Assembly (NCBI GenBank): GCA_910589035.1 | Contig: CAJUSI010000082.1 | Coordinates: 1 to 58,805 of the forward strand | Direction: 5' to 3' | DNA length: 58,805 nucleotides | Source of the DNA: an uncultured Acetatifactor sp. | Lineage (GTDB): Bacteria; Bacillota; Clostridia; Lachnospirales; Lachnospiraceae | Part shown: positions 7,678 to 16,034 of the stretch, piece after piece | Numbering within the stretch: the stretch's first letter is position 1 | Layout of the letters: each line of letters starts with the position of its first letter | Notes under the pieces: model-generated | What the model was told of the DNA's origin: nothing | What the model saw: only the letters and a program-made list of their open reading frames with translations | Databases searched by the model: none | Program-made: the position numbers and the translations under genes

Positions 7678-8832
7678 ATGAAAGTAACGGACAGTATTTT
7701 ATATGCAGGGGTGAATGACCATCAGGTGGATTTGTTCGAGGGGCAATACCTGGTTCCCAGGGGAATGAGCTACAATTCCTACGTGATTGTGGATGAGAAA
7801 ATTGCGGTGATGGACACGGTGGATGCCGCCTTCGGGCAGGAGTGGCTCGGCAATGTGGAGGCTGCGCTGCAGGGGCGCAGGCCGGACTATCTGGTGATAC
7901 AGCATATGGAGCCGGACCATTCGGGCAGTATTCCCCTCTTTCTGGAAAAGTATCCGGAGGCGGAGATTGTGGCCACTCCCCAGGCGTTTAAGATGATGAA
8001 TCAGTTCTTTACCCTGAGTGAGGAGGTTAAGCAGACGCCGGCGGCCAACGGCGGGGAGCTGGCGCTTGGTGCCCATACGCTTCATTTCGTGTATGCGCCC
8101 ATGGTACATTGGCCGGAGGTGATGATGACCTACGAGGCCGGCGAGAAGGTACTTTTCTCCGCGGACGGATTCGGAAAGTTCGGCGCGTTGGACGTGGAGG
8201 ATGAGTGGGCGGAGGAAGCGAGGCGGTATTATATCGGCATTGTGGGAAAGTACGGTCCCCAGGTACAGAATGTGCTGAAGAAGGCGGCGGGGCTGGACAT
8301 CGCCATGATCTGTCCTCTCCACGGGCCGGTATTGAAGGAAAATCTGGGTTATTATTTGGGGCTGTATCATACCTGGTCCTCCTATGAGCCGGAGGAGGAC
8401 GGCGTGGCAGTGGCGTATGCATCCATCTACGGACATACGAAGGAAGCGGCCCTGTATCTGGCGGAGGCCCTCCGGCAGAAGGGGATGAAGACGGCGGTGT
8501 ACGACCTGGCCAGGGATGATATGGCTGCGGCGGTGGCGGATGCTTTCCGATACAGTAAACTGGTGCTGGCATGTAATACTTATAATATGGGAATCAATCC
8601 CTTTATGAACGATTTTATCACCCGCCTTGCGGAGCACTCCTACCAGAAGCGCACCGTTGCCCTGATTGAGAATGGCTCCTGGGCGCCCGTGGCGGCGAAG
8701 ACTATGACGGGGATGCTTGAGAAATGCAGGGAAATTGCTTTTGCGGAAAATAAAGTGACAATCATGTCATCTATGAAGGCGGAGAACCAGGAGCAGCTGA
8801 AGGCGCTGGCTTCGGAACTGGCGGGAGAATGA
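7678..8832 (+). CDS. fprA: class A flavodiiron protein (O2/NO reductase)
   Basis: 384 residues with the two FDP domains. The N-terminal metallo-beta-lactamase-like half carries the full diiron ligand set: H76-x-E78-x-D80-H81 (HMEPDH), H144, D163 and H215. The C-terminal flavodoxin-like half (about 250-384) has the FMN-binding ASIYGHTKEAA loop and WAPVAAKTM. FDPs accept electrons from rubredoxin or a reductase and reduce O2 to water or NO to N2O, protecting anaerobes from oxidative or nitrosative stress. The start at ATG 7678 is chosen over a 48-codon upstream extension because AAAGGAG lies just before it and because MKVTDSILYAGVND is the normal N-terminus of the family. Confidence 0.93.
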   Translation: MKVTDSILYAGVNDHQVDLFEGQYLVPRGMSYNSYVIVDEKIAVMDTVDAAFGQEWLGNVEAALQGRRPDYLVIQHMEPDHSGSIPLFLEKYPEAEIVATPQAFKMMNQFFTLSEEVKQTPAANGGELALGAHTLHFVYAPMVHWPEVMMTYEAGEKVLFSADGFGKFGALDVEDEWAEEARRYYIGIVGKYGPQVQNVLKKAAGLDIAMICPLHGPVLKENLGYYLGLYHTWSSYEPEEDGVAVAYASIYGHTKEAALYLAEALRQKGMKTAVYDLARDDMAAAVADAFRYSKLVLACNTYNMGINPFMNDFITRLAEHSYQKRTVALIENGSWAPVAAKTMTGMLEKCREIAFAENKVTIMSSMKAENQEQLKALASELAGE

Positions 8833-8926
8833 GAAAAGGCCGGACCGGAAACGGACTCAGGGCGGCGATGGAGCAGGAAGGGCTGAGCGGTCAGAGCCGG
8901 ATGCGCCGGGCGGGAGAAGGAAAGCC

Positions 8927-9085
8927 AGAGAGCCGTCGAGGAAGCGTCGAGCGGGGGAAGGAAGTCCAGAGAGCCGTCGAGGAAGCGTCGAGCGAGGGAA
9001 GGAAGTCCAGAGAGCCGTCGAGGAAGTGTGAACAAAAGAAGGGAAGCCGGGGAGCCGATAAGGAAACGGCGAGTGAGTGAGGAAC
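8927..9085 (+). repeat. 41-bp tandem repeat, three units plus a decayed fourth
   Basis: Units start at 8927, 8968 and 9009 (AGAGAGCCGTCGAGGAAG...), each exactly 41 bp; a diverged partial copy follows near 9050. Because 41 is not divisible by three, successive units are read in different frames. I therefore do not accept the 83-codon frame (8829-9080) that crosses it and overlaps the fprA stop. Confidence 0.8.
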
Positions 9086-9134
9086 AGGCGGATAGCAGGC
9101 ATAGAGACAGCATGCGAGTGAGGAGCAGTTGGGC

Positions 9135-10946
9135 ATGGGAATTGAGAATATGAAATTTCGGAAAAATGATTTGGTGACCCTGAAAATCGAGGATATCGGC
9201 AGCGAGGGTGAGGGGATCGGCAAAGCGGAAGGCTTTACCCTTTTTGTGAAGGATGCCGTCGTGGGCGATACGGTGGAGGCCAGAATCGTAAAGAATAAAA
9301 AGAATTATGCCTATGCCCGGCTGGAGAAGGTAATCATACCTTCTCCTTTTCGTGTGGAACCAAAATGTGCATATCACAGGCAATGCGGGGGATGCCAGCT
9401 GCAGGCGCTCTCCTATGAGAGGCAGCTGATTTACAAACAAGAAAAAATCAAAAACAATCTAATCCGCATAGGAGGCTTCGCGCCGGAATATGTGGAGAGC
9501 CGTATGGAGCCCATCGTGGGCATGGATGAGCCATTCCGCTATCGGAACAAGGCGCAGTATCCCGTGGGAACGGACCGGGAAGGGAATTTAATTGCGGGCT
9601 TCTATGCGGGGAGAACCCACAGCATTATTGCCAGCACCGACTGCTTTTTGGGGCCTGAGGTAAATGCGGAGATTCTGGAATGCATCCTGAAGTATATGAA
9701 AGAAAACCGGGTCAGCGCCTACGACGAGACCACTGGAAAGGGGTTGGTGCGCCATATTCTGATTCGCAGGGGATTTTCCAGCGGGGAGATTATGGTATGC
9801 CTGGTGATAAACTGGAGAGCGGAAGAATACAGAAAAATGACAAAAATGTCGGAAAACGGAAGCGGAGGGGATAGTCGGAAGACAGTTGCCATTGTAAATA
9901 CTGTGGATTCCGGCGAGATAGTTGACGCAGAAAATGCAGAGGATGTCGGGGAGACAGTTGGCGCTGCAGATCCAGAGGATGCCAAGGAGATAGTTGGCGT
10001 AGCAAGTGCCATAGATGCCGGAAACAGGACAGCAGTAGTGTCTCATGGAAAAGCAGCGGGGAATAGAGCGGCCGGAGTAAGTGCTCAATTCCTCCCTATG
10101 CAGGATGAGCTGTTGGACAAATTGTCCCGGATAGAGGGAATGACAAGCGTGTCGGTAAGTATCAATACTGAGCGCACCAATGTGATTATGGGGCAGGAAA
10201 TACATACTCTGTGGGGGCGGGATACCATTTCAGACACCATCCATGTCCGGGATATGGGAAGGCAGGGGTATCCTTTTACGGGAAAATCTCTGACCTTCGG
10301 TATTTCCCCGCTGTCCTTTTACCAGGTGAATCCCCTGCAGACGGAAAAGCTCTACAGCCTGGCGCTGGAATATGCGGGGCTGACCGGGAAAGAGACCGTG
10401 TGGGATCTGTATTGCGGCATCGGAACCATATCCCTTTTTCTGGCGGGCAGCGCCGGGAAGGTCTACGGCGTGGAGGTCGTGCCCCAGGCCATCGCGGACG
10501 CCAGGGAAAACGCCCTGCGCAACGGCATAGAGAACGCGGAATTTTTTGTGGGGAAGGCGGAGGAGGTACTGAAGGAATTTTATACAGGCGGCAGGCAGGA
10601 AGGATCGAAGAAAGAGCCAGAGGAATGCATGGAGGAAGGATCGGAGAAAGAGCCAGAGGAATGCCCGGAGGAAGAGCCGAAAAAGGCAATTTCAGGACTG
10701 GAGCGGCCGGATGTGATCGTGGTGGATCCGCCCCGGAAGGGCTGCGACGGGGAATGCCTGAAAGCCATGATAGCGGCGGAACCGAAGCGGATCGTGTATG
10801 TAAGCTGCGACCCGGCCACGCTGGCCAGGGACCTGCGGGTGCTGTGCGACGGGGGGTATGAGCTGGAGAGAATCCGGGGCGTGGATCAGTTCGGAATGAC
10901 AGTTCATACAGAATGTGTGGTCTTGATGTCGCGGGTGAAGCAATAG
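9135..10946 (+). CDS. rlmD: 23S rRNA m5U methyltransferase, RlmD/TrmA family, with insertions
   Basis: 603 residues; family members are usually about 450. An N-terminal TRAM domain (about 5-65) is followed by a Fe-S cluster motif C78-x5-C84-x2-C87 with a likely fourth ligand near C170. The SAM-binding motif is DLYCGIGTISLFLA, then VDPPRKGC, and the catalytic Cys is C558 in YVSCDPATLARD. The excess length is due largely to two low-complexity in-frame insertions: residues about 235-315 (with a 12-residue repeat) and about 488-517 (another 12-residue repeat). Both lie between conserved blocks, so activity may be kept. Start at ATG 9135 is set by AGGAG at 9121; a TTG six bases earlier is less likely. 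In Gram-positives the enzyme may modify U747 as well as U1939. Confidence 0.85.
   Translation: MGIENMKFRKNDLVTLKIEDIGSEGEGIGKAEGFTLFVKDAVVGDTVEARIVKNKKNYAYARLEKVIIPSPFRVEPKCAYHRQCGGCQLQALSYERQLIYKQEKIKNNLIRIGGFAPEYVESRMEPIVGMDEPFRYRNKAQYPVGTDREGNLIAGFYAGRTHSIIASTDCFLGPEVNAEILECILKYMKENRVSAYDETTGKGLVRHILIRRGFSSGEIMVCLVINWRAEEYRKMTKMSENGSGGDSRKTVAIVNTVDSGEIVDAENAEDVGETVGAADPEDAKEIVGVASAIDAGNRTAVVSHGKAAGNRAAGVSAQFLPMQDELLDKLSRIEGMTSVSVSINTERTNVIMGQEIHTLWGRDTISDTIHVRDMGRQGYPFTGKSLTFGISPLSFYQVNPLQTEKLYSLALEYAGLTGKETVWDLYCGIGTISLFLAGSAGKVYGVEVVPQAIADARENALRNGIENAEFFVGKAEEVLKEFYTGGRQEGSKKEPEECMEEGSEKEPEECPEEEPKKAISGLERPDVIVVDPPRKGCDGECLKAMIAAEPKRIVYVSCDPATLARDLRVLCDGGYELERIRGVDQFGMTVHTECVVLMSRVKQ
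9906..10030 (+). repeat. 36-bp intragenic minisatellite in rlmD (first insertion)
   Basis: Units of 36 bp begin at 9906, 9942 and 9978, with a partial one at 10014. They encode 12-residue repeats: DSGEIVDAENAE, DVGETVGAADPE and DAKEIVGVASAI. The unit length is divisible by three, so the frame is preserved. Confidence 0.8.
10602..10673 (+). repeat. 36-bp intragenic duplication in rlmD (second insertion)
   Basis: Two nearly identical 36-bp units (10602-10637, 10638-10673) encode GSKKEPEECMEE and GSEKEPEECPEE, just before the conserved DPPRKG motif. High identity suggests recent duplication. Confidence 0.8.
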
Positions 10947-10984
10947 AGAAGCAAATAAAAGCATAATTTGAGAGGAGGCATAGA

Positions 10985-11782
10985 ATGGCGGACAGAAACC
11001 TTATCTATACACTGCTGGACGAAAAAACACACAATCTGAACGGCGGAATATACCATAAACTACAAGTTGATTTCGCATATAATTCAAACCACATAGAGGG
11101 CAGTCAGCTGTCGCATGACCAGACACAGTACATCTTTGAGACAAAGACTGTCGGTATGGAACCAGCCAGAGTTGATGATATTTTTGAAGCGGTAAACCAT
11201 TTCAGATGCTTTGACATGATTCTTGCACAATACAAAGAACCTTTATCAGAAAACCTCATCAAAGCACTGCATAAACAGCTTAAGACCGGAACCTTCAGCT
11301 CACAGTCAAAAGAAGCCGTGATAGGGGATTACAAAAAGGTTCCTGATTTTGTGGGCAATATGAAAACAGCAGCGCCTGCAGAAGTCCAGTCAGAAATAAA
11401 ACTGCTTCTCTCTGTATATAACAGCAAAAGGACACATACGCTGGATGATATACTGGACTTTCATGCCGGATATGAAAAAATACATCCCTTTTATGACGGC
11501 AACGGACGGACTGGACGTCTCATCATGTTCAAGGAGTGCTTGTGTAACAATATTGTTCCGTTTATCATCACGGACCAGTACAAGGCATATTACTACAGGG
11601 GATTGAAGGAATGGCAGACAGGCGGTGAAAGAGGATTTTTGAGGGACACCTGTCTGCTGATGCAGGATAACATGAAAAAGGTCATGGACTATTTTGAAAT
11701 CAGCTATTACGGTGACAGCCTTACGGATACCGGAAACAGACCCCTGCCGGAAGGCATCAACCCGGATACAGGAACACTATAA
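10985..11782 (+). CDS. Fic-domain protein (putative AMP transferase) with inhibitory motif
   Basis: 265 residues. The Fic core motif is intact: H167-P-F-Y-D-G-N-G-R-T-G-R, giving the catalytic His and the phosphate-binding anion loop. Near the N-terminus is the auto-inhibitory motif S34-N-H-I-E38-G39, matching [S/T]xxxE[G/N] of class II Fic proteins, whose Glu competes with ATP gamma-phosphate binding. Such proteins transfer AMP (sometimes other nucleotides) to Tyr/Thr/Ser hydroxyls of target proteins. The target cannot be told from sequence. RBS GAGGAGG lies before ATG. It follows rlmD by 38 bp and may be cotranscribed, but its more A-rich codon use hints at separate origin. Confidence 0.88.
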   Translation: MADRNLIYTLLDEKTHNLNGGIYHKLQVDFAYNSNHIEGSQLSHDQTQYIFETKTVGMEPARVDDIFEAVNHFRCFDMILAQYKEPLSENLIKALHKQLKTGTFSSQSKEAVIGDYKKVPDFVGNMKTAAPAEVQSEIKLLLSVYNSKRTHTLDDILDFHAGYEKIHPFYDGNGRTGRLIMFKECLCNNIVPFIITDQYKAYYYRGLKEWQTGGERGFLRDTCLLMQDNMKKVMDYFEISYYGDSLTDTGNRPLPEGINPDTGTL

Positions 11783-11834
11783 GGATAGGAAGAGTCGAAG
11801 AGAATCAGGAAATTGCGGGGGGATCGGGGAGAAA

Positions 11835-13529
11835 TTAAAGCGTACGGGAAGACGCGGGCAGCCCGGGAGCCAGTACATTTCGCCGGAATCCCACAAAAGT
11901 CACCGCAAAGTAGACCAGGTACACAGCCATAAACAGCAGAAATGCAATTCCGAAATAACCGGCGGCCATGGTGCGGGCTCCGGTATAGAAATTAAAATTC
12001 CATCCCACATAGACGGAGACGGTGCCGCTGATCACCGCCGCAAACAGGATGGGGCAGAGATAGAAGACCGCCAGCTGCCGCAGGACAACGCTGGAGATTT
12101 CCCGCCGGCTCAGCCCGATCTGGTGCAGTACCTGGTAGCGGAACCGGTATCTGGCGGAGTCGGAGAGCTGTTGGACTGAGAGCACCGTCAGCGCCACGCA
12201 GACAAATACCAGCCCGATGTAGACCAGGGCGAAAATGACGGAGGACAGCAGGAATTTTACCTCCGGAATCAGATTGTCCCGGACTATATTTTTCACCACA
12301 TATACTACGATCTGATCCGTACCGCAGGCCATAAACTCGTTCTCCTGATGTCCTAGGAAATCCTCGCTGTTGTCCGGAGAAGAGGAGAGAGCGTCCAGTT
12401 CCCGGAGCAGATTTTCCGGCGCTTTTTCTCTCAGGTTGGCGGCAAGGAGCCGGTAATAGGGGGTCATGCGGGCGGCCATGGCATCGGAGACTACAATGAT
12501 ATAGTCGGCGCCGTTATGCCCGTCCTGGGACAGAGGCTCGGTATAAATGCCGGCGGGCTGCAGGAACGAGGAGGAATAGCTAGAAGGAACAGGGGACAGC
12601 GCTGTTCCGGAGCCGGCAGCCAGGATCTCTAACTCTCCGGTGAAATCCCCGGTTTCGTCCAGGACTCGTTCCTTCAGATGAAGCAGGTACTGGGAATCCT
12701 CCAGCTCCGCCGGGGGCAGTCCCAGCATTTCCCGAAGGCGGTTGTAGTCGGAGAGGGCCATATAGGTATCATATTCATAGTAAGCCCAGAATTCATGCTT
12801 TTCCAGCTCTTTGCGGTTCAGGGAGCCGTCCGGATTGCGGTACTGGCCGCCGAAGGTCTTTAAATGCGTATAAAGCCAGGCATTGACCGTATCTGTGCCG
12901 TTCTGGTAGACCGGGTAAATATGGAAATCTTTTACATCCGATTCCCGGTACAGTATTTCCAGTTCCTTCCGGAAGTCGCAGCCGGGATCCCTGCTGAAAA
13001 CCAGAACGTCGAAGGGCCATTTCTGCAGCAGGGTTCGGTTCTGGTAATCGTTGAACATCATGGCAATGGCGCATCCCAGCAGGGCAAGCACGAAAAGGGA
13101 GGTAAGGCTGCCCAGGGTAAAGCGGAGGGTCTTCACCTTGGAGGCAAACTGCCGCAGCAGGAACAGGTTCTGGCCCCGGAAAATACCGTTTCCCTTTTTC
13201 CGAATGTAACAGATAATCCAGGCTGCCACGCCGGTATAAAAGAGATAAATGGTCAGAACCAGACCGATGAGAAAGCCCAGTATGGTAAAGCTGTCCCAGG
13301 CTTTATAAAAAAACAGCATCAGGGCGAAGGCGGCCAGAAACAGGAGGGAGAGAGGTAGCAGGAGGCGTTTGGCCCTCTCATGGGATTCCCGGATTTCCTC
13401 ATTCTTCCGGCGGCTGTTCATCAGGGCATAAATATTCATTTTCCGAAAACGGCGCCGGCACCGGAGCAGCGCCAGCAGGTAACAGCCTCCGAAGCATGCG
13501 GCCGTAGTGAGCAGGCATTCTCTGTTCAT
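11835..13529 (-). CDS. Bce-type ABC permease, C-terminal part (FtsX-like)
   Basis: 564 residues. The start MNRECLLTTAACFGG and the following RRRFRKMNIYALMNSRRKNEE correspond to the middle of a normal BceB/VEX-type permease, after TM4. It contains two TM helices (about 55-105), a large extracellular domain (about 130-400), and an FtsX-type TM block near the C-terminus. Together with the 151-residue product encoded just upstream it would make one ~710-residue permease of the usual length for this family. The two frames overlap by four bases (ATGA at 13526-13529), so either the permease is translated as two coupled polypeptides or a frameshift has split it. Bce-type transporters protect against peptide antibiotics such as bacitracin. 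Confidence 0.75.
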   Translation of the reverse strand: MNRECLLTTAACFGGCYLLALLRCRRRFRKMNIYALMNSRRKNEEIRESHERAKRLLLPLSLLFLAAFALMLFFYKAWDSFTILGFLIGLVLTIYLFYTGVAAWIICYIRKKGNGIFRGQNLFLLRQFASKVKTLRFTLGSLTSLFVLALLGCAIAMMFNDYQNRTLLQKWPFDVLVFSRDPGCDFRKELEILYRESDVKDFHIYPVYQNGTDTVNAWLYTHLKTFGGQYRNPDGSLNRKELEKHEFWAYYEYDTYMALSDYNRLREMLGLPPAELEDSQYLLHLKERVLDETGDFTGELEILAAGSGTALSPVPSSYSSSFLQPAGIYTEPLSQDGHNGADYIIVVSDAMAARMTPYYRLLAANLREKAPENLLRELDALSSSPDNSEDFLGHQENEFMACGTDQIVVYVVKNIVRDNLIPEVKFLLSSVIFALVYIGLVFVCVALTVLSVQQLSDSARYRFRYQVLHQIGLSRREISSVVLRQLAVFYLCPILFAAVISGTVSVYVGWNFNFYTGARTMAAGYFGIAFLLFMAVYLVYFAVTFVGFRRNVLAPGLPASSRTL

Positions 13530-13981
13530 TCCAGATGCATATGGTATTCCATCATGACCATGCTGTACAGAATGGCCAGCAGAACCTGCTGCAGCAGGAT
13601 GCCCAGTCCCAGGCCGCCCAGGAAGGCGCCCGCTCCCAGCACCAGGCTTTCCCGTATATAGAGCCTGGAGATTTCTTTCTTTTTCATGCCGATGAGCATG
13701 TAAATGCCGAATTCCCGGCTTCTTTTCTCCAGAATAAAGCGCACCATATAATTGATGAGCCAGGCGACGATAAGGACCACGAAAAAGCTGGCAAGTCCGA
13801 TCAGAACGGCGAGAATCCCGGCCGTCTCGCAGATCTGCTGCAGGTCCTGGGAGAAAATCAGCGAATGGAAGGCGAACATGATGGCGGTCACCAGCGTCAT
13901 GGTCAGGAAGTAGACCATATAGTCCTTTGCGGAGCGGAGTACATTGCGGAAGGCAAGCTTATTTAACATGGGACAATTCAC
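13526..13981 (-). CDS. Bce-type ABC permease, N-terminal part
   Basis: 151 residues beginning MLNKLAFRNVLRSAKDYMVY, the standard N-terminus of BceB-like permeases, then four TM helices including the first FtsX-type block (REFGIYMLIGMKKKEISRLY loop). It ends at TGA after YHMHLE exactly where the family normally continues. It overlaps the ATPase gene by 23 bp upstream and the second permease part by 4 bp downstream. Confidence 0.75.
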   Translation of the reverse strand: MNCPMLNKLAFRNVLRSAKDYMVYFLTMTLVTAIMFAFHSLIFSQDLQQICETAGILAVLIGLASFFVVLIVAWLINYMVRFILEKRSREFGIYMLIGMKKKEISRLYIRESLVLGAGAFLGGLGLGILLQQVLLAILYSMVMMEYHMHLE

Positions 13982-14726
13982 CTCCTGTCAGGGACAGCAC
14001 ATCCAGGATTTCGCTGAGAAAATGCCGTCTGGCCTTCGAACCCCGGCGCAGCTCGTGAAAGATCTGTCCGTCCTTTAGAAACAGAATCCGTCCGCAGTAG
14101 CTGGCGGAGAAGGCGTCGTGGGTCACCATGAAAATGGTGGCCTGAAACTTTTGGTTCATATGGACGAAGGTCTCCAGCAGGGTCTGGGCGGAGCGGGAGT
14201 CCAGGGCGCCGGTGGGTTCGTCCGCCAGAAGCAGTTTAGGACGGTTTACCAGCGCTCTGGCACAGGCACAGCGCTGCTTCTGGCCGCCGGATACCTGGTA
14301 GGGGAATTTGGCGCGGATCTCCTCTATGCCCAGGAGCTTCAGCATTTCCCCGCAGCGGTCCAGAATCTCCTTTTTTCCCAGATTCTGCAGAGTCATGGCC
14401 AGCATAATGTTTTCTTCGATGGAGAGGGTGTCCAGGAGATTGTATTCCTGGAAGACGAATCCCAGGTTTCTCTTTCGAAATTCCGATAATTTATCTTCGG
14501 ACAGGGCGGTGATGTCCACATTTTCGTAATAGATATGTCCGGCAGTCACACTGTCGATGGTGGAGAGCATGTTCAGAAGCGTGGTTTTGCCGGAGCCGGA
14601 GGCACCCATGACGCCCACGAATTCGCCCTTTTCCACATAGAAGCTGACACGGTCCACGGCCCTGGAGACGCCGGAGCCGCTGCCGTAATATTTTTCCACG
14701 TCGCATACCTGGATGTAATGTTCCAT
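13959..14726 (-). CDS. Bce-type ABC transporter ATP-binding protein
   Basis: 255 residues with all nucleotide-binding motifs: Walker A GASGSGKTT, Q-loop FVFQEYNLLDTLS, signature VSGGQKQR, Walker B LLLADEPTGALD and the H-loop VTHD. The family is LolD/MacB/BceA; context with an FtsX-like permease and the remains of a two-component system indicates a peptide-antibiotic detoxification or sensing module. It provides energy from the cytoplasmic face. RBS GAGGAG lies before ATG. The direct repeat at 14763-14782 may be its operator. Confidence 0.9.
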   Translation of the reverse strand: MEHYIQVCDVEKYYGSGSGVSRAVDRVSFYVEKGEFVGVMGASGSGKTTLLNMLSTIDSVTAGHIYYENVDITALSEDKLSEFRKRNLGFVFQEYNLLDTLSIEENIMLAMTLQNLGKKEILDRCGEMLKLLGIEEIRAKFPYQVSGGQKQRCACARALVNRPKLLLADEPTGALDSRSAQTLLETFVHMNQKFQATIFMVTHDAFSASYCGRILFLKDGQIFHELRRGSKARRHFLSEILDVLSLTGGELSHVK

Positions 14727-14762
14727 TTTGATTCACTCCTCGTTTTGTTTTCTAATCCTTAT

Positions 14763-14782
14763 AAGCTTTCGGAAGCTTTCTA
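14763..14782 (-). promoter_or_regulatory. possible operator (10-bp direct repeat) before the ABC operon
   Basis: Two consecutive 10-bp units, AAGCTTTCGG and AAGCTTTCTA (reading +), sit about 40 bp upstream of the ATPase start, next to a TATAAG box on the minus strand. Bce-type regulators bind inverted or direct repeats in this position. This assignment rests on position and repeat only. Confidence 0.25.
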
Positions 14783-14935
14783 CTTATGAACGCTGCATTT
14801 GCCGGCTCTGCGGGGGCTTTCCAGGATTTGAATGCGATGTGCCGGTATTTTTACTACATAATTTTGAATGATTATATAAAATGCGTAGCCAGTATCTTTT
14901 CGTCCGCTTTGGGATGTGTATCAGTAGCCAATTGA

Positions 14936-14966
14936 TTTTGATTATAGAATCCTTCTTTGGATTCTA
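14936..14966. repeat. short palindromic repeat, family TTTTGATWATAGAATC
   Basis: TTTTGATTATAGAATCC is followed by a 6-nt loop and GGATTCTA, forming an 8-bp hairpin (14945-14952 with 14959-14966). The same motif occurs twice at 16670-16724. Confidence 0.4.
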
Positions 14967-15006
14967 TGATAGCAGATTGTGGGGAGGAGTGGTATGAGGT
15001 TTGTTT

Positions 15007-15080
15007 GCAGAAATCTTTCTTTTTTGAAAGATTTCTGCCTGTGCGGTTGCCTGTGTACGGAAAACAGGCAACCGCACAGG
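15007..15080. repeat. two back-to-back perfect hairpins
   Basis: Hairpin 1: a 13-bp stem, GCAGAAATCTTTC (15007-15019) with GAAAGATTTCTGC (15026-15038). Hairpin 2 shares its first base with the end of hairpin 1: a 17-bp stem, CCTGTGCGGTTGCCTGT (15038-15054) with ACAGGCAACCGCACAGG (15064-15080) around a 9-nt loop. They lie between the kinase remnant and the ABC ATPase. Neither is followed by a T tract, so termination is not obvious. They may be a REP-like element or a transcript-processing structure. Confidence 0.6.
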
Positions 15081-15193
15081 CGGCAGGATTTTCAGAGGCG
15101 GCATGATTTATGCCTGCGGGCAGGAATTGGACGATGCGCAGAGGAAGGCCGGAGAGAAGTCACCGTCAGGAGAGCAACGGGACAAAGCCCGGC

Positions 15194-15772
15194 CTACAGC
15201 TTTGACAGATAACTGCTCACCGGGAATTCCAGAGAAATTTGGGTACCGGCATTTTCCGCAGACTGTGCGCTGATGCCGATGCCCAGCTTTCTGCAGAGCT
15301 TCCGGCACAAATACAGTCCCATGCCGGTGGAGCGTTCTGTGGCGCGGCCGTTGCTGCCGGTGAAACCTTTGTCGAAAATCCGCGGAAGATCTTCCTCGGG
15401 AATGCCCAGGCCGTTGTCCGCCACGGTGAGGCGCACGCCATGAGATGTTTTTTCCGTGAAAATGGAAATCTCAGGCTCTGGGTCCCGGCGGTATTTTACC
15501 GCGTTCAGGATTAGCTGGTTTAAGATGAAGGATATCCATTTCACATCGGTATATACGGTGGCCGGGCAGTTTACCCGGGCGCATATTCGGCTTTGAATGA
15601 GATAATATTTGTTTTTTCGGAGTACATCCTCCGCCGCCGGCTGCAGGGAGAGAACCTGCGAGGGTATCCGGTCAAATTCGGAGAGCGCCGTGACCCGGTA
15701 CAGGGAATTTTCCAGAAAATCCTGCATTTCCCGGCCAAAATCCGCGTCGTCTTCTATGATTACAATGTGCAT
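15194..15772 (-). pseudogene. in-frame fusion of response-regulator start to histidine-kinase end
   Basis: 192 residues without a stop, but a chimera. Residues 1 to about 45 are a receiver-domain start (HIVIIEDD acidic pocket, then DFLENSLYRVTAL and IPSQVLSLQP). From about 46 on the sequence is the C-terminal part of a Bce-type sensor kinase: VYTDVKWISFILNQLILNA (N box), DNGLGIPEEDL (G1) and GMGLYLC (G2). Missing are the phospho-acceptor Asp and DNA-binding domain of the regulator and the membrane anchor and phospho-acceptor His of the kinase. An internal deletion between similar S-L-x-P segments would explain it. It still has a ribosome binding site and a promoter, so a short ATP-binding protein may be made. 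It heads the Bce-type module. Confidence 0.8.
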
Positions 15773-15831
15773 AACCCTCCCCCCTTACCCGGACAAGCCG
15801 GAACTGATATTTTCACTGAAGAGCCGGTTTC

Positions 15832-15860
15832 AGTATACCTTTTTTTCAGGGGTTTGGCAA
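15832..15860 (-). promoter_or_regulatory. sigma-A promoter for the fused TCS remnant
   Basis: On the minus strand: TTGCCA (15860-15855), 17 bp, TATACT (15837-15832), about 60 bp before the ATG at 15772, with GGAGG just before the start. The original regulator promoter appears intact. Confidence 0.6.
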
Positions 15861-16034
15861 CAAAGCATTTGTAATTCGGGCATGGCCGTGATATTCTAAG
15901 AGCAGGGGAAGTGACTCTTCTCATTGACTGTTTGTGCCGCCGCAGACGGCATGACGGGAAATCTGAAGAGATATGCGTGGAAGGGGAAAGTATCGGGACT
16001 ATAATTTCGTAAAAAAGAATACGGGAGGAAGCAT

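Noticed and set aside
7446..7718. 90-codon frame before fprA and the 48-codon fprA extension
   Set aside because: Purine-rich low-complexity translation; fprA has a good ribosome binding site at 7678.
8829..9080. 83-codon frame overlapping the fprA stop
   Set aside because: It runs through a 41-bp repeat that shifts frame in every unit; there is no family resemblance.
13535..13966. Long + strand frames opposite the ABC permease genes (also 11694-12179, 12864-13358)
   Set aside because: His/Gln-rich shadow translations of well-supported minus-strand genes.
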